From a virus, in IMG/VR virus record IMGVR_UViG_3300012920_000030, positions 1 through 64,000 of that record: a stretch of 64,000 bases of DNA. One strand, given 5' to 3'. Below are positions 32,400 through 41,181 of this stretch, in pieces; position 1 is the stretch's first letter, and every line of letters begins with the position of its first letter. The notes beneath the pieces are model-generated. The model was not told the origin of the DNA, made no database searches, and was given only the letters and a program-made list of their open reading frames with translations. The position numbers and the translations under genes were made by a program.

Positions 32400-33124
32400 C
32401 GGAATCCCATTCCTTTCATCAGTGCTTGCTGAACATTGAAGTTACGTGTTGCTGATATCGCATCAACATGCACTGGAATAGCCATTTCTTGAAGTGCGAA
32501 CAGATGCTCTCGGAAAGCATCAAAGATGGGATGGTTCGCAATCATCCCCGTTTCAAACATGTCGAAGGCTTCTTCGGTAGTCATCCATTCATCGGCTTTG
32601 TTTGCTAGTAGCACTAACCGTTGTGGTCTGTATTTCCTTCGCGTGAATGATTTTACCAGTCCTAGTCCCTTTGGGACTTTGTTGGCTTTTAATGCCTCGA
32701 CCAAATACCCAAGCGCTACTTGATTGTCGGTATTGTCTGGGTCAAGTAAATGTCTATGGTCAATTACTACAATAACTGTACGGATTTTACGGAGGTACAT
32801 ATCGCGTAACCACATGCTTTGATATTGCGTGTGTCCTCCGATATCCCGCGATACAATAGTCTTCTTCAGGCCACCTTCACTGATTAACCGCTTTGCAGAT
32901 TCTTGAGGTAGTCGGTACTTCTCGCTCATGAACTTCTTCTTATGGTGTGTTCTTTGATTATCGCCCAGTGGACGAATCATGCCGGGTGTTGTTAGTTGTT
33001 TGTCGAGTGTGGTTTTTCCTGACATAGAGGGTCCGTATACTCCTACATCATGGCGCATGAATTCCTTTGTCTTGTCGATAAGGGCAATTACTGTGTGCGC
33101 GAATACAATTTCGGTCGAGCCCAA
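32396..33124 (-). CDS. Ras/Arf-like small GTPase
   Basis: 242 residues. G1 is YGPSMSGKTT (31-39), G3 RDIGGH (93-98), G4 LANKADEW (173-180), G5 DAISATRN (221-228), in the right order and spacing for a P-loop GTPase of the Ras/Arf/SRPRB group. An amphipathic N-terminal helix could bind membrane. It starts at TTG 33124 after GGTGATTTGA, directly after the stop of a membrane-protein gene. It may control membrane remodelling or virion assembly (inference). Gln/His at the catalytic position is His 98, as in some slow GTPases. Confidence 0.8.
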   Translation of the reverse strand: MGSTEIVFAHTVIALIDKTKEFMRHDVGVYGPSMSGKTTLDKQLTTPGMIRPLGDNQRTHHKKKFMSEKYRLPQESAKRLISEGGLKKTIVSRDIGGHTQYQSMWLRDMYLRKIRTVIVVIDHRHLLDPDNTDNQVALGYLVEALKANKVPKGLGLVKSFTRRKYRPQRLVLLANKADEWMTTEEAFDMFETGMIANHPIFDAFREHLFALQEMAIPVHVDAISATRNFNVQQALMKGMGFR

Positions 33125-33367
33125 TCAAATCACCACCGTAAAGAACCAATCCAGAATACCGTTGTAATCTGTCCACCTAGCCAAGAAGTAATCTGCCGTA
33201 GCAGTACAAACCATGCCTGTAACGGTTGCAATGCTACCGTAGGTATACGCTTTGAGTTTCAAATAACGCATCTGCCATGTTTGACCGATAAACAGAGTTT
33301 CCATCAATCCTTCCTGTTGCTCGTCCTTTGAGTCTTTGAAAATTAAATTTGAGCCCGGGATTGCCAT
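33125..33367 (-). CDS. Small membrane protein before the GTPase
   Basis: 80 residues with a hydrophobic stretch in the middle (GSIATVTGMVCTATADYFL) and another at the end (GILDWFFTVVI). AGGTGAATAGC precedes ATG 33367. The stop touches the GTPase start, suggesting it is the membrane partner of the GTPase. Confidence 0.6.
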   Translation of the reverse strand: MAIPGSNLIFKDSKDEQQEGLMETLFIGQTWQMRYLKLKAYTYGSIATVTGMVCTATADYFLARWTDYNGILDWFFTVVI

Positions 33368-33452
33368 GCTATTCACCTGTGTTGCCAACAGTATTCGCCG
33401 TCTGTTGTCCTCCTACTACATTGCGTCCCTTTCTTAGTAATTCCTAGACACC

Positions 33453-34151
33453 TCACACTTGGTCGTGGATGTGTCCCTTCGCTCCCTCCGGTTGCAGGGA
33501 TTGTACTGTTGGTTGCCCGGGAATCTGGGATTGTACTGGTTGTGATGTAATGGCCGGTGTAGATTGTACTGGGGTTGTTGCCTGTGGGGTAGTAATCCCA
33601 CGGGATGCCTCCAACAAAGTACGCATTCTCATTACTTCGTTCATCTTGGCCATGATGTCGTTTCCCTCTTGCGGGGTGATTACATTGTCTTCCATGCTTG
33701 CTGTCATCAAGTGTTGGAGTTCCATCATTTGCAAATTCAATGCGGCTTCTTGCTGTGCTTCTTCAACAGAATACTTGATTCCTTGAATGCGCTTACGGTT
33801 CTTGAGTCGCATCTTACGCATACGACGACGGTGAGAAGAAGAGTCTTCAAAGGCGGCGCGCCACATGAAATAGAATCCGGCTTGAACGAAGAACCCTGCT
33901 AGTGCATAGAACGTAGCAGATTCATACGGAGTACCGAACTGGCTCCATTCCCATTTGGTGTAAAGCAATACACACGCACCGATAACTAGCGCGTGGAACA
34001 ACATAGAACCTAGAAGATTCAGTTCATTTTCACGGACTTGTTCGCGGTATTCCTGTAATTCAGGGGATTCGTCTGTTGGTGCTGAAGACATTACGGCCTT
34101 CAAAACACGGTTGTTATTCATGGGTACAGGCATATCAGGACCGAACTGCAT
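33453..34151 (-). CDS. Two-span membrane protein with coiled-coil tail
   Basis: 232 residues. Hydrophobic helices at about 55-72 (LLGSMLFHALVIGACVLLY) and 80-100 (FYALAGFFVQAGFYFMW), then a basic stretch (HRRRMRKMRLKNRKR), a helical region and a Pro/Gln/Thr-rich disordered tail. ATG 34151 has GAGGTGGC upstream. Probably a virion membrane or assembly protein. Confidence 0.65.
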   Translation of the reverse strand: MQFGPDMPVPMNNNRVLKAVMSSAPTDESPELQEYREQVRENELNLLGSMLFHALVIGACVLLYTKWEWSQFGTPYESATFYALAGFFVQAGFYFMWRAAFEDSSSHRRRMRKMRLKNRKRIQGIKYSVEEAQQEAALNLQMMELQHLMTASMEDNVITPQEGNDIMAKMNEVMRMRTLLEASRGITTPQATTPVQSTPAITSQPVQSQIPGQPTVQSLQPEGAKGHIHDQV

Positions 34152-34332
34152 CTCTAGCCACCTCAAGCATACCCACAATTTCAATTCTATTGGAGTTTTC
34201 TGCTGTATGCAATGTTAGTTCTCCATTAGGTTGTACCACTACTGTCACAAATCGTAGTCCCGCTTTGTGTAGCAATGCTAGTCCGTTTACTAGGTCTTCA
34301 GGAAGACCATTATTCTGCGTTTCTTCTGTCAT
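34135..34332 (-). CDS. Unknown 65-residue protein
   Basis: Small alpha/beta protein (GLRFVTVVVQPNGELTLHTAE), with ATG 34332 after GGAGTGAGAAAT. It sits just behind the thermosome gene. Not recognised. Confidence 0.55.
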   Translation of the reverse strand: MTEETQNNGLPEDLVNGLALLHKAGLRFVTVVVQPNGELTLHTAENSNRIEIVGMLEVARDAVRS

Positions 34333-34337
34333 ATTTC

Positions 34338-35873
34338 TCACTCCATAAATTCTGCTTCTTTGGCTTGGATAATGTTATCGATGCGTAGAATCTGCGATGC
34401 GGCTGTTGTCGCTGATTCTAATGCGACTGTTACTACCTTCTTAGGTTCTACTACTGCTAGTTCCTCGGTACAAACACCGCCGTTGAACACATCTAGTGAT
34501 GCATGGGTAGTGCCTGATGCGATAGCCGCGCGGAGGGCAATGATGGATGGAAGAGGTTGTAGTCCGCTGTTCTGGGCTAGTGTAGCGGGGATGACTTCAA
34601 GCGCATTTGCGAATGCTTCAACAGCCAATTGTTCAAGTCCGCCGACGCTGTTTGCAAACTGCTTAAGGTGCATCGCCATGTTCACATGAGTTGAACCTCC
34701 GCCATTTACTACGGACTTCTCGTTGTGAGCAATCCAAGTTACCCCGATTGCATCATCAAGCGCACGTGCAACCTCACTTGCTACATGCTCAGTTGGTCCG
34801 GTAATCAGGATGGAGTAGCCAACAGGGTTGGATACTTCACTGAACAACATTACAGGTTTATCCCATGCAGGATTGCTTAGTTGTAGTACTTCTCCGCAAC
34901 TGCCCAAATCTTCGGCTTCTAGGTCGCCTACGCTAGACACAATCATTGCGCCAGTGGTTTCTGCGACCTTCTCAAGTAGGGAATTGTTCATTCGGCGGAA
35001 AGCCATGATGCCGTTACGGGCAAAGAATTCTGAAAGGACGGGGTCAATATCTTTCATTGAAACTACAACATTGACATTCATATCAGCAAGGTGCTGTCCG
35101 ATGGCAAGGATACTTTGTTTCCTCTTTTGTGCATACTCATCGGCGGCGTCCCCATTGTCAAAGTTCACGTTCACGCCTGCTGTATGTGGAGGAATTACCA
35201 AGTCGCAATCGAACAATGCAATGGAACCCTTGTCGAGTTTCTTTGGCATACCGTGATTCATCAATTGCTTGTCAAGCATAAGCCCCGTAGTAGCAATCGA
35301 GTCTTCCACGCTAGCGCCGGGTCGAACGAGAATGTTCACCTTGGATGGGGATGTGGACTTTGCGGCGGCTACACAAAGAGGACTGAGTACTTCCTTGAAT
35401 GCCTCGGCTTGCTTTCCTGTCATTGCTACGTTTGCTACTTGCAGTAGTTGTTCGTCGCTTTCGATATCAACGGATAGACTGTCGAGGTGGTTTAGTGCTT
35501 CTTTCAGTGCGATGTTGTATCCTCGCTCGATTAGTGTAGTGTGTACTCCTCGTTGAATCAATCCTTCTGCTTGCTGTACAAGTTCACCAGTAAGGATGAT
35601 TGCCGAAGTAGTACCATCGTAGGATTCGCTTTCCTGTGTACGAGCAACGCCAACAATCAATGCGGCGGTTGGATGTGTAAAGTTCGTTTCACGAAGAATG
35701 GTTGCACCATCGTTGGTGATGACTGTACGACCGGATGAATCTACCATCATCTTATCTCGGCCCAATGGACCAAGTGTAGACCGGACAATCTGCGCCATTC
35801 CACGGGCGACTTCAAAGTTCACTTCTTCTGCGGTTCTCACCTTGTTCTGGCTAGCATCGGTTAAGTTTGCCAT
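34338..35873 (-). CDS. thsA: Thermosome (group II chaperonin) subunit
   Basis: 511 residues, slightly short for the family. ATP-site motifs are GPLGRDKM, ITNDGATIL and YDGTTSAIIL; the catalytic Asp lies in RALDDAIG, and VVNGGGSTHVN and QLAVEAFANALEVIPATLA are typical. The flexible Gly-Met C-terminal tail is missing. It folds proteins in a two-ring cage. A virus-coded copy in the structural block suggests help with capsid or polymerase folding. ATG 35873 has AAAGGA upstream. Confidence 0.93.
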   Translation of the reverse strand: MANLTDASQNKVRTAEEVNFEVARGMAQIVRSTLGPLGRDKMMVDSSGRTVITNDGATILRETNFTHPTAALIVGVARTQESESYDGTTSAIILTGELVQQAEGLIQRGVHTTLIERGYNIALKEALNHLDSLSVDIESDEQLLQVANVAMTGKQAEAFKEVLSPLCVAAAKSTSPSKVNILVRPGASVEDSIATTGLMLDKQLMNHGMPKKLDKGSIALFDCDLVIPPHTAGVNVNFDNGDAADEYAQKRKQSILAIGQHLADMNVNVVVSMKDIDPVLSEFFARNGIMAFRRMNNSLLEKVAETTGAMIVSSVGDLEAEDLGSCGEVLQLSNPAWDKPVMLFSEVSNPVGYSILITGPTEHVASEVARALDDAIGVTWIAHNEKSVVNGGGSTHVNMAMHLKQFANSVGGLEQLAVEAFANALEVIPATLAQNSGLQPLPSIIALRAAIASGTTHASLDVFNGGVCTEELAVVEPKKVVTVALESATTAASQILRIDNIIQAKEAEFME

Positions 35874-35909
35874 ACTATTGGGTCCTTTCACCTAGGACAT
35901 AAAGTTCGC

Positions 35910-36206
35910 CTAGATGTCTTTGAACTCGTAATCTGGATTCTCAGCATGGAAATTCGCATAGCACGATTCAATGATGTTTTTCTTGTTATCACCGCGGGTG
36001 AGGTCTACTTTCATCAGATAGATTTCCTTACAGACGGGGTCTAGATTTGTACGGCGTGAACCTCGGTCTGCATACACTGATACTGTGTAACGCATGTACC
36101 ATCTACGTCGGCTTTGGATATAGCGTAGGTCTGCTTCTGTTACCTTAAGGTATGCGTTCTCCAATGTTATTCCGTGTTTCGTTGTGTATTTTCCTTCCAT
36201 AGCCAT
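35910..36206 (-). CDS. Unknown beta-rich 98-residue protein
   Basis: Strand-rich (RRWYMRYTVSVYADRGSRRT), no Cys cluster. ATG 36206 overlaps the previous stop as TAATG. It lies between the chaperonin and a structural group, so it could be a small virion protein. Not recognised. Confidence 0.55.
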   Translation of the reverse strand: MAMEGKYTTKHGITLENAYLKVTEADLRYIQSRRRWYMRYTVSVYADRGSRRTNLDPVCKEIYLMKVDLTRGDNKKNIIESCYANFHAENPDYEFKDI

Positions 36207-36664
36207 TAGACCACCACCTGACAAAGTTCCAAATTTTCAGGACCCGAGTCCTTGACCAATAAATCCTTGAGGTTCTTGAGGAACCCGAAGTTTTTGATTG
36301 GACCCTTGTGTTTACTTTGGAATCTTCTTTTCATGAGAATACCAGTGTTTTTGTCAAAAGAAATACCGCCCACCGGGGTGTTCTCACGAGCGACCGCAAT
36401 CGTGCATCCCGAGATTACGACCTCTTGCATAGCCGGTTCAAACGGCATGGTGTTTGCCGTTGTAATACCAACAAAGACACCTTTACCCCCTACTTCAATA
36501 GAACCACTATTAGTAAGGGTAACCGCAAGATAAGCGCGGTCTTCTTCATTTTCGTTATCATCAGCCCAATTGAACCATGCTGTTAGCCGGTGTGCGACTT
36601 CATAATCATGGCCATCCCAATCGGTAGTTAATTCTTTGAAACCAACGGTAAGGTCTTCATCCAT
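36206..36664 (-). CDS. Unknown beta-rich 152-residue protein
   Basis: Alternating hydrophobic/polar strands (YLAVTLTNSGSIEVGGKGVFVG) suggest a beta-sandwich or jelly-roll-like fold, as in virion proteins. It is co-translated with 35910-36206. Family not recognised. Confidence 0.55.
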   Translation of the reverse strand: MDEDLTVGFKELTTDWDGHDYEVAHRLTAWFNWADDNENEEDRAYLAVTLTNSGSIEVGGKGVFVGITTANTMPFEPAMQEVVISGCTIAVARENTPVGGISFDKNTGILMKRRFQSKHKGPIKNFGFLKNLKDLLVKDSGPENLELCQVVV

Positions 36665-36702
36665 GGTCTATCGTACCTACAAGTCGAACTTAATTGATGC
36701 GA

Positions 36703-37131
36703 TTAAACTACTTCGACCGTGAATTGATTCGACTGTACTGTAACCACTGCTGAAGCACTATCAGTGACCTGACACTCGACTTCATATGTTCCCGGTGTGG
36801 GTGGTGGAGGAGGTGGGAATGCCGCCGGGTTGTAAGTAGTAGTAATGGTCGAATCATTGTATGTTTGATTGGTGGTGGTTCCTTGGTTTGGAGTAAGGAT
36901 ATTGTCCGGGTCAGAGAGTTCTTTGAGTTTCCAAAAGAATGTATACGGTGCTGTTCCGCCCGACACTGTAACAGTTGAGGCGATATCACCGGGGGCGCTT
37001 GAGGCCCCCGGAAAAAATACGACAAACACGGGGTCTGAAGGGTCTGTAACTGTCGCTGACAACGGTCCACCGCCACCTCCTCCTGCGTTAGCCGCTTGTT
37101 CTGCACACGCCCCTGCTACTCCCATGTACAT
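36703..37131 (-). CDS. Ig/PKD-like surface protein
   Basis: 142 residues. A Gly-rich linker after residue 20 is followed by an Ig-like sandwich: TVSGGTAPYTFFWK in the middle and GTYEVECQVTDSASAVVTVQ at the end, with a poly-Pro segment between (AAFPPPPPPTPG). Typical of PKD/Ig modules on virion surfaces. ATG 37131 is favoured; GTG 37143 is possible. Confidence 0.65.
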   Translation of the reverse strand: MYMGVAGACAEQAANAGGGGGGPLSATVTDPSDPVFVVFFPGASSAPGDIASTVTVSGGTAPYTFFWKLKELSDPDNILTPNQGTTTNQTYNDSTITTTYNPAAFPPPPPPTPGTYEVECQVTDSASAVVTVQSNQFTVEVV

Positions 37132-37135
37132 TTCA

Positions 37136-39448
37136 TCACACACCTAGAACGACCCAGTTTGACCCATCTCCGATACAAGTTACACCATCTCTTCCAGATA
37201 CAGTAATGTCTGCTTGTGAACCGTTCATTGTATTACCTGTACCTGCGCCGGCACCCGTACGTAATGTGAATCCATTTGCATCATTACTTAGTAATGTAAA
37301 GTGAAGACCTGCTGTGGCCGCAACTGGCAAATTTATGACTACGCCTGAGCCCGTTACGAAAACATATCTTCCTCCGTGGTCTGCTTCTACTAGTGTATCG
37401 CTATTTGAAATTCCTTCTGTTAGTAGTCTTGTTGTACGGAATGTACCACCTGCGTCAATATCCAATGTTGCGATTGGACTGGTAGTGGAAATACCAATGC
37501 GGTCTGTTGAACCTTGTACGAAGAAGGTTTCTTGGTCGCCATCGGTTTCCACACGGAAGTCTGAATCAATGCTATCTTCGTTGATGATTACTTCAGACGG
37601 TGAAGCAGTAATTCTTTGTCGTTGAGTACCTGCAACAATAGTACTAAGGGAATACGTCCCGTCTTCGCTATTATCGGATACGTCTGGTGCCGTAACCGCT
37701 ACTTCAGCATAAGTTACATCTTGGGAGTTGTCATTTCTTCCACTGAACGTAATTTTCGCAAGGTTATCATTGTCAGCAGGTGAAGCGGAATTGCGGTATA
37801 GTAAAAGACCGGGGCCAAATGTGGCCGAATCTTCATTTGTTTGTATTGCGGTTGAATGACCAGTCGCGGTACTAACATTGTGAAATTGGTAAGAAGGACT
37901 ATTGGTTCCGATACCTACTCTATCGTTTGTACCATCTACGAATAACATGTTAGCGTTACCGTTTGATTCAACTCTGAAGTCTATGTCAGCAGAACCTTCG
38001 TTGATTACAACGGAACCTGCTGTAATGTCTATCCCGTTTACGTTGCCGGCATATAGTTGCACTTGGTCTGAAAGGAAGGATATTTTGGTGTCGGGGTCGC
38101 CGTCGTGGGTGATATCATCATCAACGATGATACCTGCACAGTTTACGATACTTGTAGCAACGATACCCGAGGCTTGAAAATTTGTGTCGAAGTAGGTCCC
38201 TGACCCTACGGATAATTGTATTTGGGCTCGCCAATGGTCGGTACTGTCGTCGTATACGAATCTTGCAATTGGTAGCGTACCTCGGTCTACTTCGATACCT
38301 GCGATATTACCTGTTACACCTGCGCCAGTTTCACCTTCATTCAAAGTGATAAGTGGGTCTGCTACTTGTGTATTTGTTGAGTTTACTGTTGTCGTAGTAC
38401 CTGCAACTGTTAGTCCACCTGAAATAGTTACATCGCCGCCTACGTGAAATGTGGCAGTTGGGGTGGCTTGTGCTACACCTACCTTTCCTGTTCCGTTGGG
38501 GATAATCAGAATGTCGTTGTTGGCCCCATCTTCAATTGTGATTGAACCACTGTCCGTACCTGCGTTGGTGTTCAACACAAGGTCCCCTGCACCATTAGTA
38601 GTAATCGTAGCATCAGCGCCAGAATCCCCAACACGAACAGTATCAGCATCTAGTTGTACATCTCCTGAACCATTAGGTGCTAGAACGATGTTTCCGTTTG
38701 TGTTGGTGGATGCAATGGTGTTTGTATCAATGGAAATATTGTCTACAAGAAGGGCTTGGTTACTGCCTGCGCCAGATGCGCCTGTGGAGTCAATATGTAC
38801 GCCGTTTGCATTAACCATGAGAATGCGTACATTCCCCGCCATCAAGCCTAGTTGGTTGAGGCCTGCGTGTTCGATACCGGTGTCTGTATCTGATGTGAAA
38901 GTATAGACAGCCCCAGAACCGGCGGCGAATACCTTGCCTACACTACCTAAGGCGTATGTATCAAAATCCCATTGGTCGTTGGTTTCATCCCATAGCAACT
39001 GTACGTTAGCATCATCACCACGTTCGATTTCAATACCTGCATTAGCAGATGCAGACCCAGTAGCATCGCTGTTTAGTACAATGATGTTGTCTGCGATTGT
39101 TACTGTGTTTGTATTTACTGTTGTTGTAGTTCCGCTTACTGTTAAATCCCCACTGATTACTAGGTTGGCGACAGTCAATTTCCCTGCGTTAGTATTGAAT
39201 GTCTTATCGTACACTAGACCAGAATGTCCTCCTAACGCGCTTCCTCCGTCATTGAATTGTACTTGTGTGTTGGAACCTCCAACTGCGGAACCACCCGTTG
39301 GGCCTTGAATCGTAAGTACGCCGTTTGTTAATGAGAATGTATCGAAGTTACCCGCGTTCTTGACGGTCATTGCTCGGCCATCGGGGATACCATCGTTGTT
39401 GGTATCAACGGAAATTCCCGCGTTCGATACTTTCCCTGTATACGGCAT
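37136..39448 (-). CDS. Fibre or tail-spike-like protein, 770 aa
   Basis: Repetitive Asn/Gly/Thr-rich beta sequence of the trimeric-fibre type. The module ISGDLTVSGTTTTVNTNTVT and WDETNDQWDF near the N-terminus is repeated as ISGGLTVAGTTTTVNSTNTQ and YDDSTDHWRA further on. The C-terminus (GSQADITVSGRDGVTCIGDG) is a small head. Such modules occur in many marine phage fibres. Probably binds the host surface. No protease or lyase motif is seen. GAGGTGAGG precedes ATG 39448. Confidence 0.8.
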   Translation of the reverse strand: MPYTGKVSNAGISVDTNNDGIPDGRAMTVKNAGNFDTFSLTNGVLTIQGPTGGSAVGGSNTQVQFNDGGSALGGHSGLVYDKTFNTNAGKLTVANLVISGDLTVSGTTTTVNTNTVTIADNIIVLNSDATGSASANAGIEIERGDDANVQLLWDETNDQWDFDTYALGSVGKVFAAGSGAVYTFTSDTDTGIEHAGLNQLGLMAGNVRILMVNANGVHIDSTGASGAGSNQALLVDNISIDTNTIASTNTNGNIVLAPNGSGDVQLDADTVRVGDSGADATITTNGAGDLVLNTNAGTDSGSITIEDGANNDILIIPNGTGKVGVAQATPTATFHVGGDVTISGGLTVAGTTTTVNSTNTQVADPLITLNEGETGAGVTGNIAGIEVDRGTLPIARFVYDDSTDHWRAQIQLSVGSGTYFDTNFQASGIVATSIVNCAGIIVDDDITHDGDPDTKISFLSDQVQLYAGNVNGIDITAGSVVINEGSADIDFRVESNGNANMLFVDGTNDRVGIGTNSPSYQFHNVSTATGHSTAIQTNEDSATFGPGLLLYRNSASPADNDNLAKITFSGRNDNSQDVTYAEVAVTAPDVSDNSEDGTYSLSTIVAGTQRQRITASPSEVIINEDSIDSDFRVETDGDQETFFVQGSTDRIGISTTSPIATLDIDAGGTFRTTRLLTEGISNSDTLVEADHGGRYVFVTGSGVVINLPVAATAGLHFTLLSNDANGFTLRTGAGAGTGNTMNGSQADITVSGRDGVTCIGDGSNWVVLGV

Positions 39449-39464
39449 CTGGCCTCACCTCGGC

Positions 39465-40082
39465 CTATACTGCCATCCAATACATTTTCTGGTCCGACTC
39501 CGAATACAAGTAAATGTTGGAGGCACGATTGATTTCGATAAACAGGGACTCGCCGGGGTCAAGTGCAAAGCCGAAGGGTGTGGTAGTGCCAAAGTCGAAT
39601 TCTACTTTAGCAGACTTATCCAATGATTGTGCATTTGTCAAGGAACCTTTGGGTTGAATGGTTGCATGTGCTGTTGTACCCGTTTTGATTACAGGGCCAG
39701 TCATGCGGTTTCCAACAAAGATGGGTGCAGTGTTAGTAAATGCGGCTTTCAGTAAGAATCCACGGTGGGCTACAATGTCATGTTCTACTTCTCTAATAAG
39801 CATCTTTCGGTCGACTTCTGGGTAATGTGCCGCTGTTTCCAAGATATTCATTACTGCCGCTTTACAGTAATCGAAAAGTGATGGCGCAGGTGCGGCAACT
39901 TTGATTTCCAAAGGAACGAAGGGTCCTTCGTACGCAAACTCGTTACGGCCGGTATCTGTTGTTTCTAATCGTGCAGTTGGTGAATCAGGGTTACTTACTC
40001 CACGAATCGGTAGCACAGCACCGCCAGTCTGGTCAGTGTGTACGTGGGGGACTACTGGTGGGACGTTCTCATCCTTAGCCAT
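39465..40082 (-). CDS. Virion-type protein, 205 aa
   Basis: Beta-rich C-terminal half (SAKVEFDFGTTTPFG, LFIEINRASNIYLYSE) and a helical middle. It begins the leftward block that includes the fibre. A structural role is inferred from context; no family recognised. The start at 40082 faces the forward gene at 40168, so the spacer is a divergent promoter. Confidence 0.55.
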   Translation of the reverse strand: MAKDENVPPVVPHVHTDQTGGAVLPIRGVSNPDSPTARLETTDTGRNEFAYEGPFVPLEIKVAAPAPSLFDYCKAAVMNILETAAHYPEVDRKMLIREVEHDIVAHRGFLLKAAFTNTAPIFVGNRMTGPVIKTGTTAHATIQPKGSLTNAQSLDKSAKVEFDFGTTTPFGFALDPGESLFIEINRASNIYLYSESDQKMYWMAV

Positions 40083-40167
40083 GGTTTGGCGAAGACGTAC
40101 TTGGTATTATTCCTTTTGGGTGGTGGAGGTGTGAACTTTATGGTCGAGATGGGGTTTCCATAGGGTC

Positions 40168-40641
40168 ATGAAGATTGTCAAGATGCCCCATCTCAATGTT
40201 CCTCACGCTCCTTGTACAGATTGCGGAAAGAAGACTCGGTCCCATGTATTGAAGATTCCAGACTATGAAGAATTTGAAGAACAGGTCTTCCGCGACCTTG
40301 AGGAATACCAAGCGGCGCAAAAGGGAGAAGAACCCGAAGAAGATGCAGAATTCGTAATCAAGTACCGCCGTCTTGAAGAAGCCACAGTCATGTGTCATGG
40401 CTGTTGGAAAGATAACCGTGCTAAGGCGTCCAAGTTCCTCGCAAAGCGGAACGATGAATGGACCAAAGACCCATTGACAAATCTTCCCAAAATTCGCAAA
40501 TTTTTGCATGACTGGGACTACTTCGATTTCTCACAGCGTCGTGAGGATTATCCACCACCTGCTGATGAAGCAACCGTAATGGTTAATGACCTACGTTCAC
40601 TAACACGCATTGCTGTAACGGAACTTGGTGAAGAGGAATGA
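40168..40641 (+). CDS. Zinc-binding protein, 157 aa
   Basis: CTDCGKKTRSH near 16 and CHGCW near 77 provide two CxxC pairs; between them is an acidic helix (EEFEEQVFRDLEEYQAAQKG). The start at 40168 follows AGGGTC. It heads a short forward operon of small zinc proteins. Function unknown. Confidence 0.65.
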   Translation: MKIVKMPHLNVPHAPCTDCGKKTRSHVLKIPDYEEFEEQVFRDLEEYQAAQKGEEPEEDAEFVIKYRRLEEATVMCHGCWKDNRAKASKFLAKRNDEWTKDPLTNLPKIRKFLHDWDYFDFSQRREDYPPPADEATVMVNDLRSLTRIAVTELGEEE

Positions 40642-40694
40642 CTACATGCAAACTAATTGGCTGTGGGTGTGGAAAGGGAAGTGAGGAAGAATGA
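40638..40694 (+). CDS. Micro-ORF, 18 residues, three Cys
   Basis: MTTCKLIGCGCGKGSEEE. The start overlaps the previous stop (ATGA) and the stop overlaps the next start (ATGA), with GGTGAAGAGG upstream. The perfect double overlap suggests it is translated, either for the peptide or to carry ribosomes to the next gene. Confidence 0.4.
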   Translation: MTTCKLIGCGCGKGSEEE

Positions 40695-40957
40695 TGAAAA
40701 TGAAATTGTGTACTTTGGTACAGTTCTATCATGATGACAACAATGGTAGTCTTGATGCGGTCTTTGAATTGCTTGACGAACTTCGGGAAATGGGTTGCGA
40801 GTTTGATACTCACACATGCGGACAATGCAAGCATGAGGAATGGTATATTGACAGCGACCTGAAGGGTCCACTTACTGCAAAGCAGATTGAAGACCGAATC
40901 AAGTCGACCGGTTTGGTTTACGAACTGGTATTGATTGACGAGGATGAACCACTATGA
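40691..40957 (+). CDS. Unknown 88-residue zinc-type protein
   Basis: THTCGQCKHEEW gives CxxCxH in the middle. The rest is a small alpha/beta domain with a GPLTAKQIEDRIK helix. Start overlaps the micro-ORF, stop overlaps the next gene (ATGA). Not recognised. Confidence 0.6.
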   Translation: MMKMKLCTLVQFYHDDNNGSLDAVFELLDELREMGCEFDTHTCGQCKHEEWYIDSDLKGPLTAKQIEDRIKSTGLVYELVLIDEDEPL

Positions 40958-41181
40958 CAAACGAGCAAGTACTATCGATTTTAGAAGACACTATGGAACG
41001 ACTGAAAGAAGTTGGTGTTACAGAATTCATCATGGCCGTTGGTGGGGAAGGAATCACTAGCGTACATATGTTCGGTAACTACAAACAGTGTGGGTACTTA
41101 GCACTTCAAGTACAGTGGGAAGTAATGACATGGCAAGAAAAGAATTCTGTACTGGACGGTGAAGTGAATGGCAAGCGATGA
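40954..41181 (+). CDS. Unknown 75-residue protein
   Basis: MTNEQVLSILEDTMERLKEVG then strand segments (EFIMAVGGEGITSVHMFG, YLALQVQWEVMTW). A small alpha-beta domain, no motif. Coupled to both neighbours. Confidence 0.6.
   Translation: MTNEQVLSILEDTMERLKEVGVTEFIMAVGGEGITSVHMFGNYKQCGYLALQVQWEVMTWQEKNSVLDGEVNGKR

Noticed and set aside
37136-39448. Long forward frames opposite the fibre gene
   Set aside because: They are shadows of the repetitive beta sequence and have no ribosome sites.
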